A stretch of 64,000 bases of DNA from NCBI GenBank assembly GCA_965213935.1, contig CBDCAO010000012.1, positions 2,604,001-2,668,000 on the forward strand, in the 5' to 3' direction. The notes below the pieces were generated by a model. That model saw only the letters and a program-made list of their open reading frames with translations, searched no databases and was not told the origin of the DNA. Each line of letters opens with the position of its first letter. The stretch's first letter is position 1. This stretch comes from Bin52 sp965213935 (GTDB lineage: Bacteria; Pseudomonadota; Alphaproteobacteria; Thalassobaculales; Thalassobaculaceae). Below, in pieces: positions 1 through 8,394 of the stretch. Position numbers and translations under genes: made by a program.

Positions 1-1
1 G

Positions 2-1162
2 GAAGAGTACGATGTCGTCGTCGTTGGTGGCGGCGGCCACGGCCTTGCCACTGCCTACTACCTCGCCAGTCTGCACGGCATCCGCCGTATTGCCGTGCTC
101 GAGAAGGGCTGGATCGGCGGCGGCAACACCGGGCGCAACACCACGATCATCCGCTCCAACTATCTCTGGGACGAGAGTGCGGCGATCTACGAGCACGCGA
201 TGAAACTGTGGGAGGGCCTCTCGCAGGAGCTCAACTTCAACCTGATGTTCAGCCAGCGCGGCGTGCTCACCCTCGCGCATTCGGAACACGAACTGCGCGA
301 GATGCGGCGCCGGGTCGAGGCGATCCGCCTGAACGGCATCGACTCCGACGTGCTCACGCCGGGCGAAATCAAGCGGCTGGTCCCGATCATGGATACCAGT
401 CCGAACCTGCGCTACCCGGTCATGGGCGGTTTCATCCAGCACCGCGGCGGCACCGCGCGGCACGATGCGGTGGCCTGGGGGTATGCCCGGGCCGCCGATG
501 CGCGTGGCGTCGACATCATCCAGAACTGTGCCGTGACCGGGTTCAGGATCGACCAGGGCACGGTCAGGGGTGTGGAGACCACACGCGGCCCGATTCGTGC
601 ATCGAAGGTCGCCTGCGTCGTGGCGGGGCACGCCGGCGTGGTCGCCGAAATGGCCGGGTTCCGGCTGCCGGTCACAAGCCGGCCGCTGCAGGCCCTGGTT
701 TCCGAGCCGATCAAGCCCGTTCTCGACGTCGTGATCATGTCCAATGCGGTGCACATGTACGTGAGCCAGTCGGACAAGGGGGAGATGGTCCTGGGCGCCG
801 GGGCCGACTCCTACAATTCCTACACGCAGCGCGGCAGCATGACCGTGATCGAGGGCATGCTCGCAGCCGCGGTCGAATTGTTCCCGTGCCTGTCGCGCCT
901 GTCGATGCTCCGGTCCTGGGGCGGGATCGTCGACACCTGTCCGGATGCGTCGCCGATCATTTCCAGGACACCGGTGCGCAACCTCTACTTCAACTGCGGC
1001 TGGGGGACCGGCGGATTCAAGGCCACGCCGGGCTCGGGCCACGTGTTTGCCGATCTCGTTGCCCGCGACGAGCCCAATGCGATCGCGGCCCCGTTTTCGC
1101 TGGACCGGTTCGTCGGCGGCTACCTGATCGACGAACACGGTGCCGCGGGAGTGGCGCACTGA
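2..1162 (+). CDS. soxB: Sarcosine oxidase beta subunit, 5' truncated by window edge
   Basis: FAD/FMN-binding subunit of heterotetrameric sarcosine oxidase, which oxidatively demethylates sarcosine to glycine and passes the methyl carbon to tetrahydrofolate. The frame is open from base 2, before any start codon, and begins in the Rossmann dinucleotide fold (VVVVGGGGHGLATAYYLAS), so only the first few residues are missing. The C-terminal part (CGWGTGGFKATPGSGHVFAD) is typical of the beta subunit. The stop overlaps the ribosome-binding site of soxD, and soxD, soxA and soxG follow with overlaps, so this is one operon. Flavin binding and subunit role are family knowledge; the truncation is seen directly. 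Confidence 0.95.
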   Translation, partial: EEYDVVVVGGGGHGLATAYYLASLHGIRRIAVLEKGWIGGGNTGRNTTIIRSNYLWDESAAIYEHAMKLWEGLSQELNFNLMFSQRGVLTLAHSEHELREMRRRVEAIRLNGIDSDVLTPGEIKRLVPIMDTSPNLRYPVMGGFIQHRGGTARHDAVAWGYARAADARGVDIIQNCAVTGFRIDQGTVRGVETTRGPIRASKVACVVAGHAGVVAEMAGFRLPVTSRPLQALVSEPIKPVLDVVIMSNAVHMYVSQSDKGEMVLGAGADSYNSYTQRGSMTVIEGMLAAAVELFPCLSRLSMLRSWGGIVDTCPDASPIISRTPVRNLYFNCGWGTGGFKATPGSGHVFADLVARDEPNAIAAPFSLDRFVGGYLIDEHGAAGVAH

Positions 1163-1172
1163 GGAGACCGGC

Positions 1173-1523
1173 ATGCTGCTGATCGACTGTCCATGGTGCG
1201 GACCCCGTGACGACGCCGAGTTCCACTACGGCGGCGAGGCCCACATCCTTCGACCCGCCGACCCGTCAGCGCTGTCGGACGAGGAGTTCGCCGAGTACCT
1301 GTTCCTGCAACAGAACCCCCGGGGCCTGCACCTGGAGCGCTGGTGTCACTCGGATGGCTGCCGGCGCTGGTTCAACATGGTGCGTGATACGGCGACCAAC
1401 CGGATCCTGGAGATCTACCCCATGGGCGAGCTGCCGCGCTCGCAGGCCGGTCTGGCGGCGTGGCGCGACAACTGGCGACGCGCCAGCGCGGCCGAACTCA
1501 ATGCACGGAACAGCGGCGAATGA
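1173..1523 (+). CDS. soxD: Sarcosine oxidase delta subunit
   Basis: Small zinc-binding delta subunit of heterotetrameric sarcosine oxidase (116 aa). It begins MLLIDCPWCGPRDDAEF; the CPWCG pair plus the later WCHSDGC cysteines and histidines are the expected zinc ligands. An upstream in-frame ATG at 1140 lies inside soxB; I prefer 1173 because TGAGGAGA sits 6-12 bases before it. Its stop codon overlaps the soxA start (ATGA), so the two are translationally coupled. Confidence 0.94.
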   Translation: MLLIDCPWCGPRDDAEFHYGGEAHILRPADPSALSDEEFAEYLFLQQNPRGLHLERWCHSDGCRRWFNMVRDTATNRILEIYPMGELPRSQAGLAAWRDNWRRASAAELNARNSGE

Positions 1524-4522
1524 GGCGTCGCTCCAACAGGCTGGAGAAGGGAGGACGGATCGACCGCGCCCGGCCGGTCCGGTTCCGGTTCGACGGTCGC
1601 GACCTTGAAGGCCTGAGCGGAGATACCCTGGCATCCGCGCTCCTCGCCAACGGTGTCAGCCTGGTTGCGCGCAGCTTCAAGTATCACCGGCCCCGCGGAA
1701 TCGTGGCCCTGGGTGTGGAGGAACCGAACGCGCTGGTCCAGTGCGGGATTGGCAACGGAACCACTCCGAACCAGCGCGCAACCCGTATCGAGCTCACCGA
1801 CGGCCTGATCGCGGCCAGCCAGAATCGCTGGCCGCTCCTGCGCATTGACATCGGTGCCATCAACAGCCTGCTGTCGCCGCTGCTCCCTGCCGGATTCTAT
1901 TACAAGACCTTCATGTGGCCGTCCGGATGGTGGATGCGGTACGAGCACTGGATCCGGCGCGTCGCCGGTCTCGGCAAGGCTCCGCCCGGTCCCGACCCCG
2001 ATCACTACAGGCAGGTTCATGCACACTGTGACGTTCTGGTTGTCGGAGCCGGACCGGCCGGTCTCGCGGCCGCCGTGGCGGCCGGGCGAAGCGGAGCCCG
2101 CGTGATCCTGGCAGACGAACAGTCGGAGCCGGGCGGGTCGCTGCTGGTCGAAGACGATGTGGAGATCGACGGACGGCCGGCGGCCGACTGGCTGCCCGGG
2201 CTGCGTGCCGACCTGCAGGCCATGCCCGAACTGACCGTGTTGGCGCGCACCGCGGCCATTGGCCTGCACGATCACGGGTTCCTGAGCATGCTGCAGCACC
2301 GGGCCCCGCACGAGGGAACCGCCAGACCGCGCTGCACCCTGTGGAAGGTTCGGGCGCGCCACGTGATCCTGGCAACCGGCGCTCACGAACGGCCGCTGGT
2401 GTTCGCCGACAACGACCGCCCGGGCATCATGCTGGCCTCGGCCGTGCGCGGATACATCACCCGCTACGGGGTGACGCCAGGACGCCGGGTTGCCGTGTTC
2501 TGCAACAATGACGATGCCTACCGCACGGCGCTTGCGCTGGTGCGGCACGGTATAGAGGTACCGGCAATCGTCGATGTTCGGGTGAACCCCGCGGGCCCCC
2601 TGGTCGACGCCGCCCGGGCCGCCGGCCTCACTGTCCACGCCGGGCACGCCGTTACCGGAACCTCGGGATGGCACCGGTTGCGATCGATTGCCATCCGTCA
2701 ACTCTCGGGCAACGGCCAGGGCTGCACCGGCCACCGCCGCATCATCCGCTGCGACACCCTGGCCGTCTCCGGAGGCTGGACGCCTGCCGTGCACCTGTTC
2801 TCGCAAGGCGGCGGCTCGCTCACATGGGACGAGGCGCTCGGAGCCTTCCTTCCCGACACCACCTTGCAACAGGTCACGCCGGTCGGTAGCTGTGCCGGAA
2901 CCATGTCGGTAGCCGGGTGTCTCGCCGAGGGCAATGCGGCCGGTGGTGCCGCAGCACGGGCGACCGGTCACGACGCGATCGAGGTTCCCCTGCCCCGTGT
3001 CCTCGAACACTCCCAGTCGCTGCCGCATCATGTATGGACCGTCCCGCACGGCAGGTCGGGACGGTCGCTCGCTACGCATTTCGTCGACTTCCAGAACGAC
3101 GTCACCGCGGCCGACGTGCACCTCGCCGCGCGCGAGGGCTACACCTCGGTCGAACACCTGAAGCGCTACACCACCACCGGCATGGGCACCGACCAGGGCA
3201 AGACCTCGAACATCAACGCGCTCGCCATCATGGGTGAGGTACTCGGAAGCGATATTCCGGGCGTCGGGCACACCACCTTCCGTCCTCCCTACACGCCGGC
3301 CACGATCGGCGCCTACGCCGGGCGAACCATCGGTGCGCTGTTCGACCCGGTCCGGACCACCGCCATGGACCCGTGGCATCGCGACCACGGCGCGACCTTC
3401 GAGCATGTTGGCCAATGGATGCGGGCCTGGTACTACCCGCGGCCTGGCGAATCGATGCGCCAGGCCGTCGACCGCGAGGTCACCGCCGCGCGCGAGGCCG
3501 TGGGACTGCTTGATGCCTCGACCCTGGGCAAGATCGACATCCAGGGGCCGGACGCGGCCGAGTTCCTCAACCGGGTCTACACCAATTCCTGGCTTCGTCT
3601 GCAGCCCGGCCGGGCTCGATACGGACTCATGCTCGGGGAAGACGGCATGGTCATGGATGACGGCGTGACGACCCGTCTGGCCGAGAACCACTTCCACATG
3701 ACCACAACCACCGGCGGCGCCGGAACGGTCCTCGACTGGCTCGAGGAATGGCTGCAGACGGAATGGCCGGATCTCGATGTGAGGCTCGCCTCGGTAACCG
3801 AGCACTGGGCTGTGGCGGCCCTGTGCGGGCCACGCAGCCGGGAAGTGCTTGGCAAACTGTGCGCCGACGTCGACCTGTCGGCCGAGGCGTTCCCGTTCAT
3901 GTCGATGCGCGAAGGAACTGTCGCCGGAATCCCGGCCCGGATCTTCCGCATCTCCTTCAGCGGCGAGATCAGCTTCGAGATCAATGTCCGCCGCAGGCAC
4001 GGACTGGCGCTGTGGAAAGCTCTCGTGGCAGCGGGAGAGCCCCTTGGCCTGTGTCCCTACGGCACCGAGACCATGCACGTTCTGCGCGCGGAGAAGGGTT
4101 TCATCATCGTCGGCCAGGAGACCGACGGGACCGTCACCCCGCTTGATCTCGGCATGGACTGGATCGTCTCGAAGGCCAAGACCGACTTCATCGGCAAGCG
4201 GGGACTGAACCGCCGTGACCTGCTCGCGCCCGACCGCAAGCAGCTGGTGGGACTGCTGAGCGAGGATCCCCGCGACGTGATCCCCGAGGGTGCCCAGGTG
4301 GTCGAGACCCTGCGGGCAAGGCCGCCGATGACCATGATCGGCCATGTGACCTCGAGCTATTACAGCCCGACCTGCGGGCGCGCGATCGCGCTCGCACTGG
4401 TCAAGGGCGGGCGCTCGATGCTGGGCAAGACAGTGTCGATCCCGCTGGCGGACCGCGTGGCGGGGGCCATCGTTTCCGAACCCCGGTTCTTCGACCCCGA
4501 GGGAGAACGATTGCATGGCTGA
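1520..4522 (+). CDS. soxA: Sarcosine oxidase alpha subunit
   Basis: Large subunit (1000 aa) of heterotetrameric sarcosine oxidase. The N-terminal part (about residues 15-110) is ferredoxin-like (SGDTLASALLANGV, KYHRPRG). An NAD(P)-binding Rossmann domain begins near residue 170 (DVLVVGAGPAGLAAAVAAG), and a GcvT/aminomethyltransferase-type folate domain fills roughly residues 600-1000. Family knowledge: the alpha subunit holds NAD+ and the folate site that captures the methylene group. The start at 1520 overlaps the soxD stop (ATGA); a longer reading from 1460 would invade soxD. The stop overlaps soxG by 8 bases. Confidence 0.95.
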   Translation: MRRRSNRLEKGGRIDRARPVRFRFDGRDLEGLSGDTLASALLANGVSLVARSFKYHRPRGIVALGVEEPNALVQCGIGNGTTPNQRATRIELTDGLIAASQNRWPLLRIDIGAINSLLSPLLPAGFYYKTFMWPSGWWMRYEHWIRRVAGLGKAPPGPDPDHYRQVHAHCDVLVVGAGPAGLAAAVAAGRSGARVILADEQSEPGGSLLVEDDVEIDGRPAADWLPGLRADLQAMPELTVLARTAAIGLHDHGFLSMLQHRAPHEGTARPRCTLWKVRARHVILATGAHERPLVFADNDRPGIMLASAVRGYITRYGVTPGRRVAVFCNNDDAYRTALALVRHGIEVPAIVDVRVNPAGPLVDAARAAGLTVHAGHAVTGTSGWHRLRSIAIRQLSGNGQGCTGHRRIIRCDTLAVSGGWTPAVHLFSQGGGSLTWDEALGAFLPDTTLQQVTPVGSCAGTMSVAGCLAEGNAAGGAAARATGHDAIEVPLPRVLEHSQSLPHHVWTVPHGRSGRSLATHFVDFQNDVTAADVHLAAREGYTSVEHLKRYTTTGMGTDQGKTSNINALAIMGEVLGSDIPGVGHTTFRPPYTPATIGAYAGRTIGALFDPVRTTAMDPWHRDHGATFEHVGQWMRAWYYPRPGESMRQAVDREVTAAREAVGLLDASTLGKIDIQGPDAAEFLNRVYTNSWLRLQPGRARYGLMLGEDGMVMDDGVTTRLAENHFHMTTTTGGAGTVLDWLEEWLQTEWPDLDVRLASVTEHWAVAALCGPRSREVLGKLCADVDLSAEAFPFMSMREGTVAGIPARIFRISFSGEISFEINVRRRHGLALWKALVAAGEPLGLCPYGTETMHVLRAEKGFIIVGQETDGTVTPLDLGMDWIVSKAKTDFIGKRGLNRRDLLAPDRKQLVGLLSEDPRDVIPEGAQVVETLRARPPMTMIGHVTSSYYSPTCGRAIALALVKGGRSMLGKTVSIPLADRVAGAIVSEPRFFDPEGERLHG

Positions 4523-5111
4523 TCACGGCGCGCCGGCCTGTGTCACCCCGATCGATGTCCTCGCGACACCGCCCGGAGGGCCTCGCGATGCCGGGATCGC
4601 CATCCGGGAGCGCCGGCTGCTCGGAAAGCTGGTTGTACGCGGGGACCCCCGTGACATCGACTTCATCGACACCGTGCAGGGCACGGTGGGCACCGCGCCG
4701 CCGACAACCCCGAACCGGTGCGTGTTCCACGACCGCCTGGCCCTTGTCTGGCTCGGACCGGACGAGTGGCTCATGGTCACGCCGCCCGGGCACGAGGAGC
4801 AGCTGCTCGACGCCCTGGCCGCGGGAGGGATCGTCGTCACCGACGTCAGTGACCAGTCGACCGTGATCCGCCTGTCGGGTCCCCGGGCGCGCGAGGTTCT
4901 GGCCCAGGGCTGCGCCCTCGACCTGCACCCCCGCAGTTTCTCGGTGGGGTCCGCCGCACAGTCGCGGATCGGCCGGGTCAGGACGATCCTGTGGCAGGTC
5001 GACGATCAGCCGGGATACGACCTGCTGGTCTCCTGCAGCTTCGCGGCCTGGCTGTGGGCGTGGCTCACGGACGCGGGCGGCGAATTCGGGGTGCGTGTCG
5101 AGGCCGGATGA
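4515..5111 (+). CDS. soxG: Sarcosine oxidase gamma subunit
   Basis: Gamma subunit (198 aa) of heterotetrameric sarcosine oxidase. It contains a GcvT-like half-domain (LVWLGPDEWLMVTPPG, DQSTVIRLSGPRAREVLAQG, DDQPGYDLLVSCSFAAWLW), as known for this family. It starts inside the last codons of soxA and ends overlapping the next ORF (ATGA at 5108), completing the soxBDAG order. Confidence 0.93.
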   Translation: MADHGAPACVTPIDVLATPPGGPRDAGIAIRERRLLGKLVVRGDPRDIDFIDTVQGTVGTAPPTTPNRCVFHDRLALVWLGPDEWLMVTPPGHEEQLLDALAAGGIVVTDVSDQSTVIRLSGPRAREVLAQGCALDLHPRSFSVGSAAQSRIGRVRTILWQVDDQPGYDLLVSCSFAAWLWAWLTDAGGEFGVRVEAG

Positions 5112-5569
5112 TCGCTGTCCGGCACGCCCTGCTCGAGGAGTACGAAGGCGCGGCTGCCCTGTCGTGGCGCATCTTCGAACCGGTGATCGCCGCGCCCGAT
5201 GCCCGCGATGTGGTCCGCGGGATCGCGAGCCTGCGCCAGGGCGGGGAACTCATCGTCGCAGTCGCGGATGCGATCCTGATCGGACTGGCTGTCTACCTGC
5301 CGCCGGAACTGGTCACCGGCCGCGACCGGGCCATCGTCCGCCTGCTCGGCGTCGATCCGAGCTACCGGCGGCGTAGTGCCGGCCGGCACCTTGTCGATGC
5401 CTGCGCCACGCTGGCGCGTTCGGACGGTTCGACCACACTGGCCATCACCGTTCCGGACGGCATGGCCGCGGCGAAGGCCTTTCTCACCGACGCTGGCCTG
5501 CAACCGGCGGGAGCCGCGCTCAGCGTGTTCGGGAACCCGGCGCGGACCTGGCAGCGCTCGGTGCGGTGA
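5108..5569 (+). CDS. GNAT-family N-acetyltransferase
   Basis: Predicted acetyl-CoA-dependent N-acyltransferase (153 aa). The central block VRLLGVDPSYRRRSAGRHLV matches GNAT motif A (V-x-P-x-Y-R-x3-G/A-x-G/A); the substrate is unknown. The ATG at 5108 overlaps the soxG stop, arguing for cotranscription with the sarcosine oxidase genes. The much earlier in-frame start at 4991 lies inside soxG and is rejected. Motif A has SAG where the family usually has GIG or GHG, so cofactor binding may be a little unusual. Confidence 0.72.
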   Translation: MIAVRHALLEEYEGAAALSWRIFEPVIAAPDARDVVRGIASLRQGGELIVAVADAILIGLAVYLPPELVTGRDRAIVRLLGVDPSYRRRSAGRHLVDACATLARSDGSTTLAITVPDGMAAAKAFLTDAGLQPAGAALSVFGNPARTWQRSVR

Positions 5570-5638
5570 CCCCACCCGCTCGCAATTCGTGCTACACGGG
5601 GTGCGCTGACCACGAACAAACACGGCAAGGGAGACAGC

Positions 5639-6697
5639 ATGGACACCGTTCGTATCGGCCTGATCGGCGCCGGAGGCAATACCCGGTCCCGACACATCCC
5701 CGGTTTCCTGGACATCGACGGTGTAGAGCTGGTCTGCGTTGCCAACCGATCGCTCGACTCGGCGCGCCGGGTCGCAGCGGAATTCGCCATCGCCCGGCCG
5801 GTCGCACACTGGCGCGAGGTGCTGGAGGACGAGAGCGTTGACGCGGTGTGCATCGGAACCTGGCCGTACATGCACGCGCCACTCACCGTGGCGGCGCTCG
5901 AGCATGGCAAGCACGTGCTGTGCGAGGCCCGGATGGCCATGAACGCCGCCGAAGCCTGCTCCATGCGGGCCGCGGCACGCCGACACCCGGAACTGGTGGC
6001 GCAGATCGTGCCGGCGCCGCACACCCTGCCGGTGGACCGTACCGTGATCTCGATGATCGCGTCGGGACAGATCGGCGAGATCGTGGCGCTCGACGCCAGG
6101 GTCGCGGTCTCGAGCAGCTACGCGGACCCGGAGACGCCCCTGCACTGGCGGCACGATCGCGACCTGTCGGGCAACAACATCATGGGGCTCGGCATCTGGT
6201 ACGAGGCTCTGATGCGCTGGGTGGGCCCGATGTCGGCGGTCTGCGCGGTCGGGCAGACCGTGGTCCGGCACCGGCTCGACCATGACGGGCGCCGGACGGC
6301 GATCGACATTCCCGACTACATCGATGTCACCGGGCCACTGGCCCAGGGCGGCCAGATGCGCCTGTGCGTCACCACGGTGGCCGGCCACCCCCCCTCGCCG
6401 GCCGACATCCTGATCTACGGAACCGAGGGCACACTGCAGGTCCGGCAGGGTGCTGACGGTCTGACGGTCTCGGCGGCACGCCGCGGCGATGCCGCGCCCG
6501 CGGTGGTCGAGCCCGACCCGGCCCTGGTCGACGGATGGCGTGTCGAGGAAGAGTTCGTGAACGCCATTCGCGGTCTCGAACCGGTCAGGCTGACCGATTT
6601 CGATACCGGAGTGCGCTACATGGAATGGACGGACGCGGTCCAGATATCGATGAGCTGCGGTGTCCGGGTTCCCCTGCCGCTGCAGGGAAGGGTGTGA
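5639..6697 (+). CDS. Gfo/Idh/MocA-family oxidoreductase
   Basis: NAD(P)-dependent oxidoreductase of the Gfo/Idh/MocA superfamily (352 aa). The N-terminal Rossmann fold starts VRIGLIGAGGNTRSRHIPGF, followed by the alpha/beta substrate domain. GGGAGA is present 5-10 bases before the ATG. At the place of the usual EKP motif the sequence reads HVLCEARMAMNAAEA, so the lysine normally placed near the nicotinamide is an arginine after an inserted alanine. It lies 69 bp after the GNAT gene and just before an aminotransferase. Oxidation of a hydroxyl followed by transamination is possible but is inference. Confidence 0.85.
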   Translation: MDTVRIGLIGAGGNTRSRHIPGFLDIDGVELVCVANRSLDSARRVAAEFAIARPVAHWREVLEDESVDAVCIGTWPYMHAPLTVAALEHGKHVLCEARMAMNAAEACSMRAAARRHPELVAQIVPAPHTLPVDRTVISMIASGQIGEIVALDARVAVSSSYADPETPLHWRHDRDLSGNNIMGLGIWYEALMRWVGPMSAVCAVGQTVVRHRLDHDGRRTAIDIPDYIDVTGPLAQGGQMRLCVTTVAGHPPSPADILIYGTEGTLQVRQGADGLTVSAARRGDAAPAVVEPDPALVDGWRVEEEFVNAIRGLEPVRLTDFDTGVRYMEWTDAVQISMSCGVRVPLPLQGRV

Positions 6698-6707
6698 GTC
6701 GACCGCG

Positions 6708-7901
6708 ATGGCCGTCACGCTCAATCCGGATCTGGTCAGAAGCATCGATCCGCCGATCGCGGAGGTTCGCACCTGGGTCGAGGGACGGAGATTCCCGGCC
6801 GGTCGACCGTTGCTCGACCTCGCTCAGGCGGTTCCGAGCTATCCGCCTGCAGCGGGTCTGCGCCGGCACCTTGCGGAACGCACGGCGTTGTTCGAGACGG
6901 CCCAGTATACGCCGATCACCGGAATCCCACCGCTGCGCGCGGCCCTTGCCGCACGCATGACCGCCGAGTACGGCGGCGAGATCGCCCCTTCGAACGTGCT
7001 GATCACCGCCGGATGCAACCAGGCCTTCTGCATCGCCCTGCTGACGCTGGCACGGTCCGGAGACGAGGTGATCCTGCCGGTTCCTTACTACTTCAACCAC
7101 CAGATGTGGGCGCAGATGCAAGGGATCGTTCCGGTCGGCCTTCCGTTCCGCCCCGACCGGTCCGGTGTGCCGGATCCCGCCGACGCCGCCCGGCTGATCA
7201 CGGAGCGCACGCGCGCCATCCTGCTGGTCACCCCGAACAACCCGACCGGCGCGACCTGCCCGCCCGAGGTGCTCGCCGCGTTCCACGACCTTGCCGTTTC
7301 GCGCGGGATCGCGCTGGTCCTCGACGAAACCTACCGGGATTTCCTGGACACGCGTCCGGCCCATGCGCTGTTCCGGGATCCGGACTGGGGGCGTAACCTG
7401 GTGCAGCTCTACAGCTTTTCCAAGTCGTTCAGCCTGACCGGCTACCGGGTCGGGTCACTGGTCGCCGGCGACGCGGTCATCGCGCAGGCAACCAAGGTCA
7501 TGGACACGATCTCGATCTGCGCATCGCGTATCGCCCAGGACGGAGCCCTGTTCGGCCTGCGCGAACTGTCAGACTGGGTGCGGGAGAAATGCGCCGTGAT
7601 CAACCGGCGGCGCGACGCCCTGGCAGCGCTGTTCCGTTCGAATGACCCCGGATACGAGCTGATCTCGTGTGGCGCCTACTTCGCCTATGTCCGTCACCCG
7701 TTCGAGAACGAGAAAAGCACCGGCGTCGCCCGGCGCCTGGCCGATGACCACAACCTGCTGTGCCTGCCCGGGAGCTTCTTCGGACCCGGTCAGGAACGCT
7801 GCCTGCGGCTTGCCTACGCCAATGTCGAGGAAGGAGACATTGCCGCGGTCGGCGATCGCCTGCGAGAGAGCCTGGACCGCCGGACCGCTCCGACCACGTG
7901 A
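6708..7901 (+). CDS. Class I/II PLP-dependent aminotransferase
   Basis: Fold-type I aminotransferase (397 aa). It has the family landmarks PNNPTGATCPPE, LVLDETYRDF (PLP-pyridine aspartate) and SFSKSFSLTGYRVG with the Schiff-base lysine at about residue 239, plus the C-terminal arginine region. The start MAVTLNPDLVRS at 6708 lies 10 bp after the preceding oxidoreductase; the in-frame ATG at 6660 is inside that gene. The amino donor and acceptor cannot be read from sequence. Neighbouring the sox operon, it may handle a glycine-derived or keto-sugar substrate (inference). Confidence 0.9.
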   Translation: MAVTLNPDLVRSIDPPIAEVRTWVEGRRFPAGRPLLDLAQAVPSYPPAAGLRRHLAERTALFETAQYTPITGIPPLRAALAARMTAEYGGEIAPSNVLITAGCNQAFCIALLTLARSGDEVILPVPYYFNHQMWAQMQGIVPVGLPFRPDRSGVPDPADAARLITERTRAILLVTPNNPTGATCPPEVLAAFHDLAVSRGIALVLDETYRDFLDTRPAHALFRDPDWGRNLVQLYSFSKSFSLTGYRVGSLVAGDAVIAQATKVMDTISICASRIAQDGALFGLRELSDWVREKCAVINRRRDALAALFRSNDPGYELISCGAYFAYVRHPFENEKSTGVARRLADDHNLLCLPGSFFGPGQERCLRLAYANVEEGDIAAVGDRLRESLDRRTAPTT

Positions 7902-7924
7902 GATCCGCCCTGGAGATGCTGCCG

Positions 7925-8341
7925 ATGCCTGCCGACACCGCACTCGAGACCGGAGACCGGCTCACACCCCGGTTCAACGCACAGGGTCTGCTGGCGTGCG
8001 TGGTGACCGACGTGGAAGGCGGTGACGTGCTGATGGTCGCCTGGATGAACGCCGAGGCGCTCGACCGCACCGTCCGCACCGGAACCGCCCACTACTGGAG
8101 CCGCTCGCGCCGGGAACTGTGGCGCAAGGGCGAGACCAGCGGTCACGTGCAACACGTCGAGGACATCAGGATCGACTGCGATCAGGACACGATCTGGCTC
8201 ATCGTGCGCCAGACCGGGGCCGCCTGTCATGTCGGCTACAGGTCCTGCTTCTACCGGCGGGTGACGCCGGAGGGACTGGCCCCCGTCGGGGATGCGCCGG
8301 TGTTCGACCCGCATGAGGTCTACGCACGCCGGACCGATTGA
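7925..8341 (+). CDS. hisI: Phosphoribosyl-AMP cyclohydrolase
   Basis: HisI opens the purine ring of phosphoribosyl-AMP in the third step of histidine synthesis. The 138-aa product has the diagnostic blocks HYWSRSRRELWRKGETSGHV, the DCDQDT metal site and the zinc ligands in AACHVGYRSCFYR. No HisE pyrophosphohydrolase domain is fused. The ATG at 7925 has GGAG nine bases upstream; ATG 7916 is possible, and the longer frame from 7760 overlaps the aminotransferase. No other his gene is nearby, so it is either a detached housekeeping gene or a paralogue. Confidence 0.9.
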   Translation: MPADTALETGDRLTPRFNAQGLLACVVTDVEGGDVLMVAWMNAEALDRTVRTGTAHYWSRSRRELWRKGETSGHVQHVEDIRIDCDQDTIWLIVRQTGAACHVGYRSCFYRRVTPEGLAPVGDAPVFDPHEVYARRTD

Positions 8342-8394
8342 CAGGATCAGGGCGATCAGCTGGATGTGACCCGTACTCCGGTGACCGGCGGGAA

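Noticed and set aside
1415..4516. Long minus-strand open frame of about 1033 codons opposite soxA
   Set aside because: Antisense shadow of soxA produced by the strong G/C third-position bias; no family-like motifs and no ribosome site.
5006..6772. Minus-strand frame opposite the GNAT and Gfo/Idh genes
   Set aside because: Spans two convincing plus-strand genes and shows no recognisable domain.
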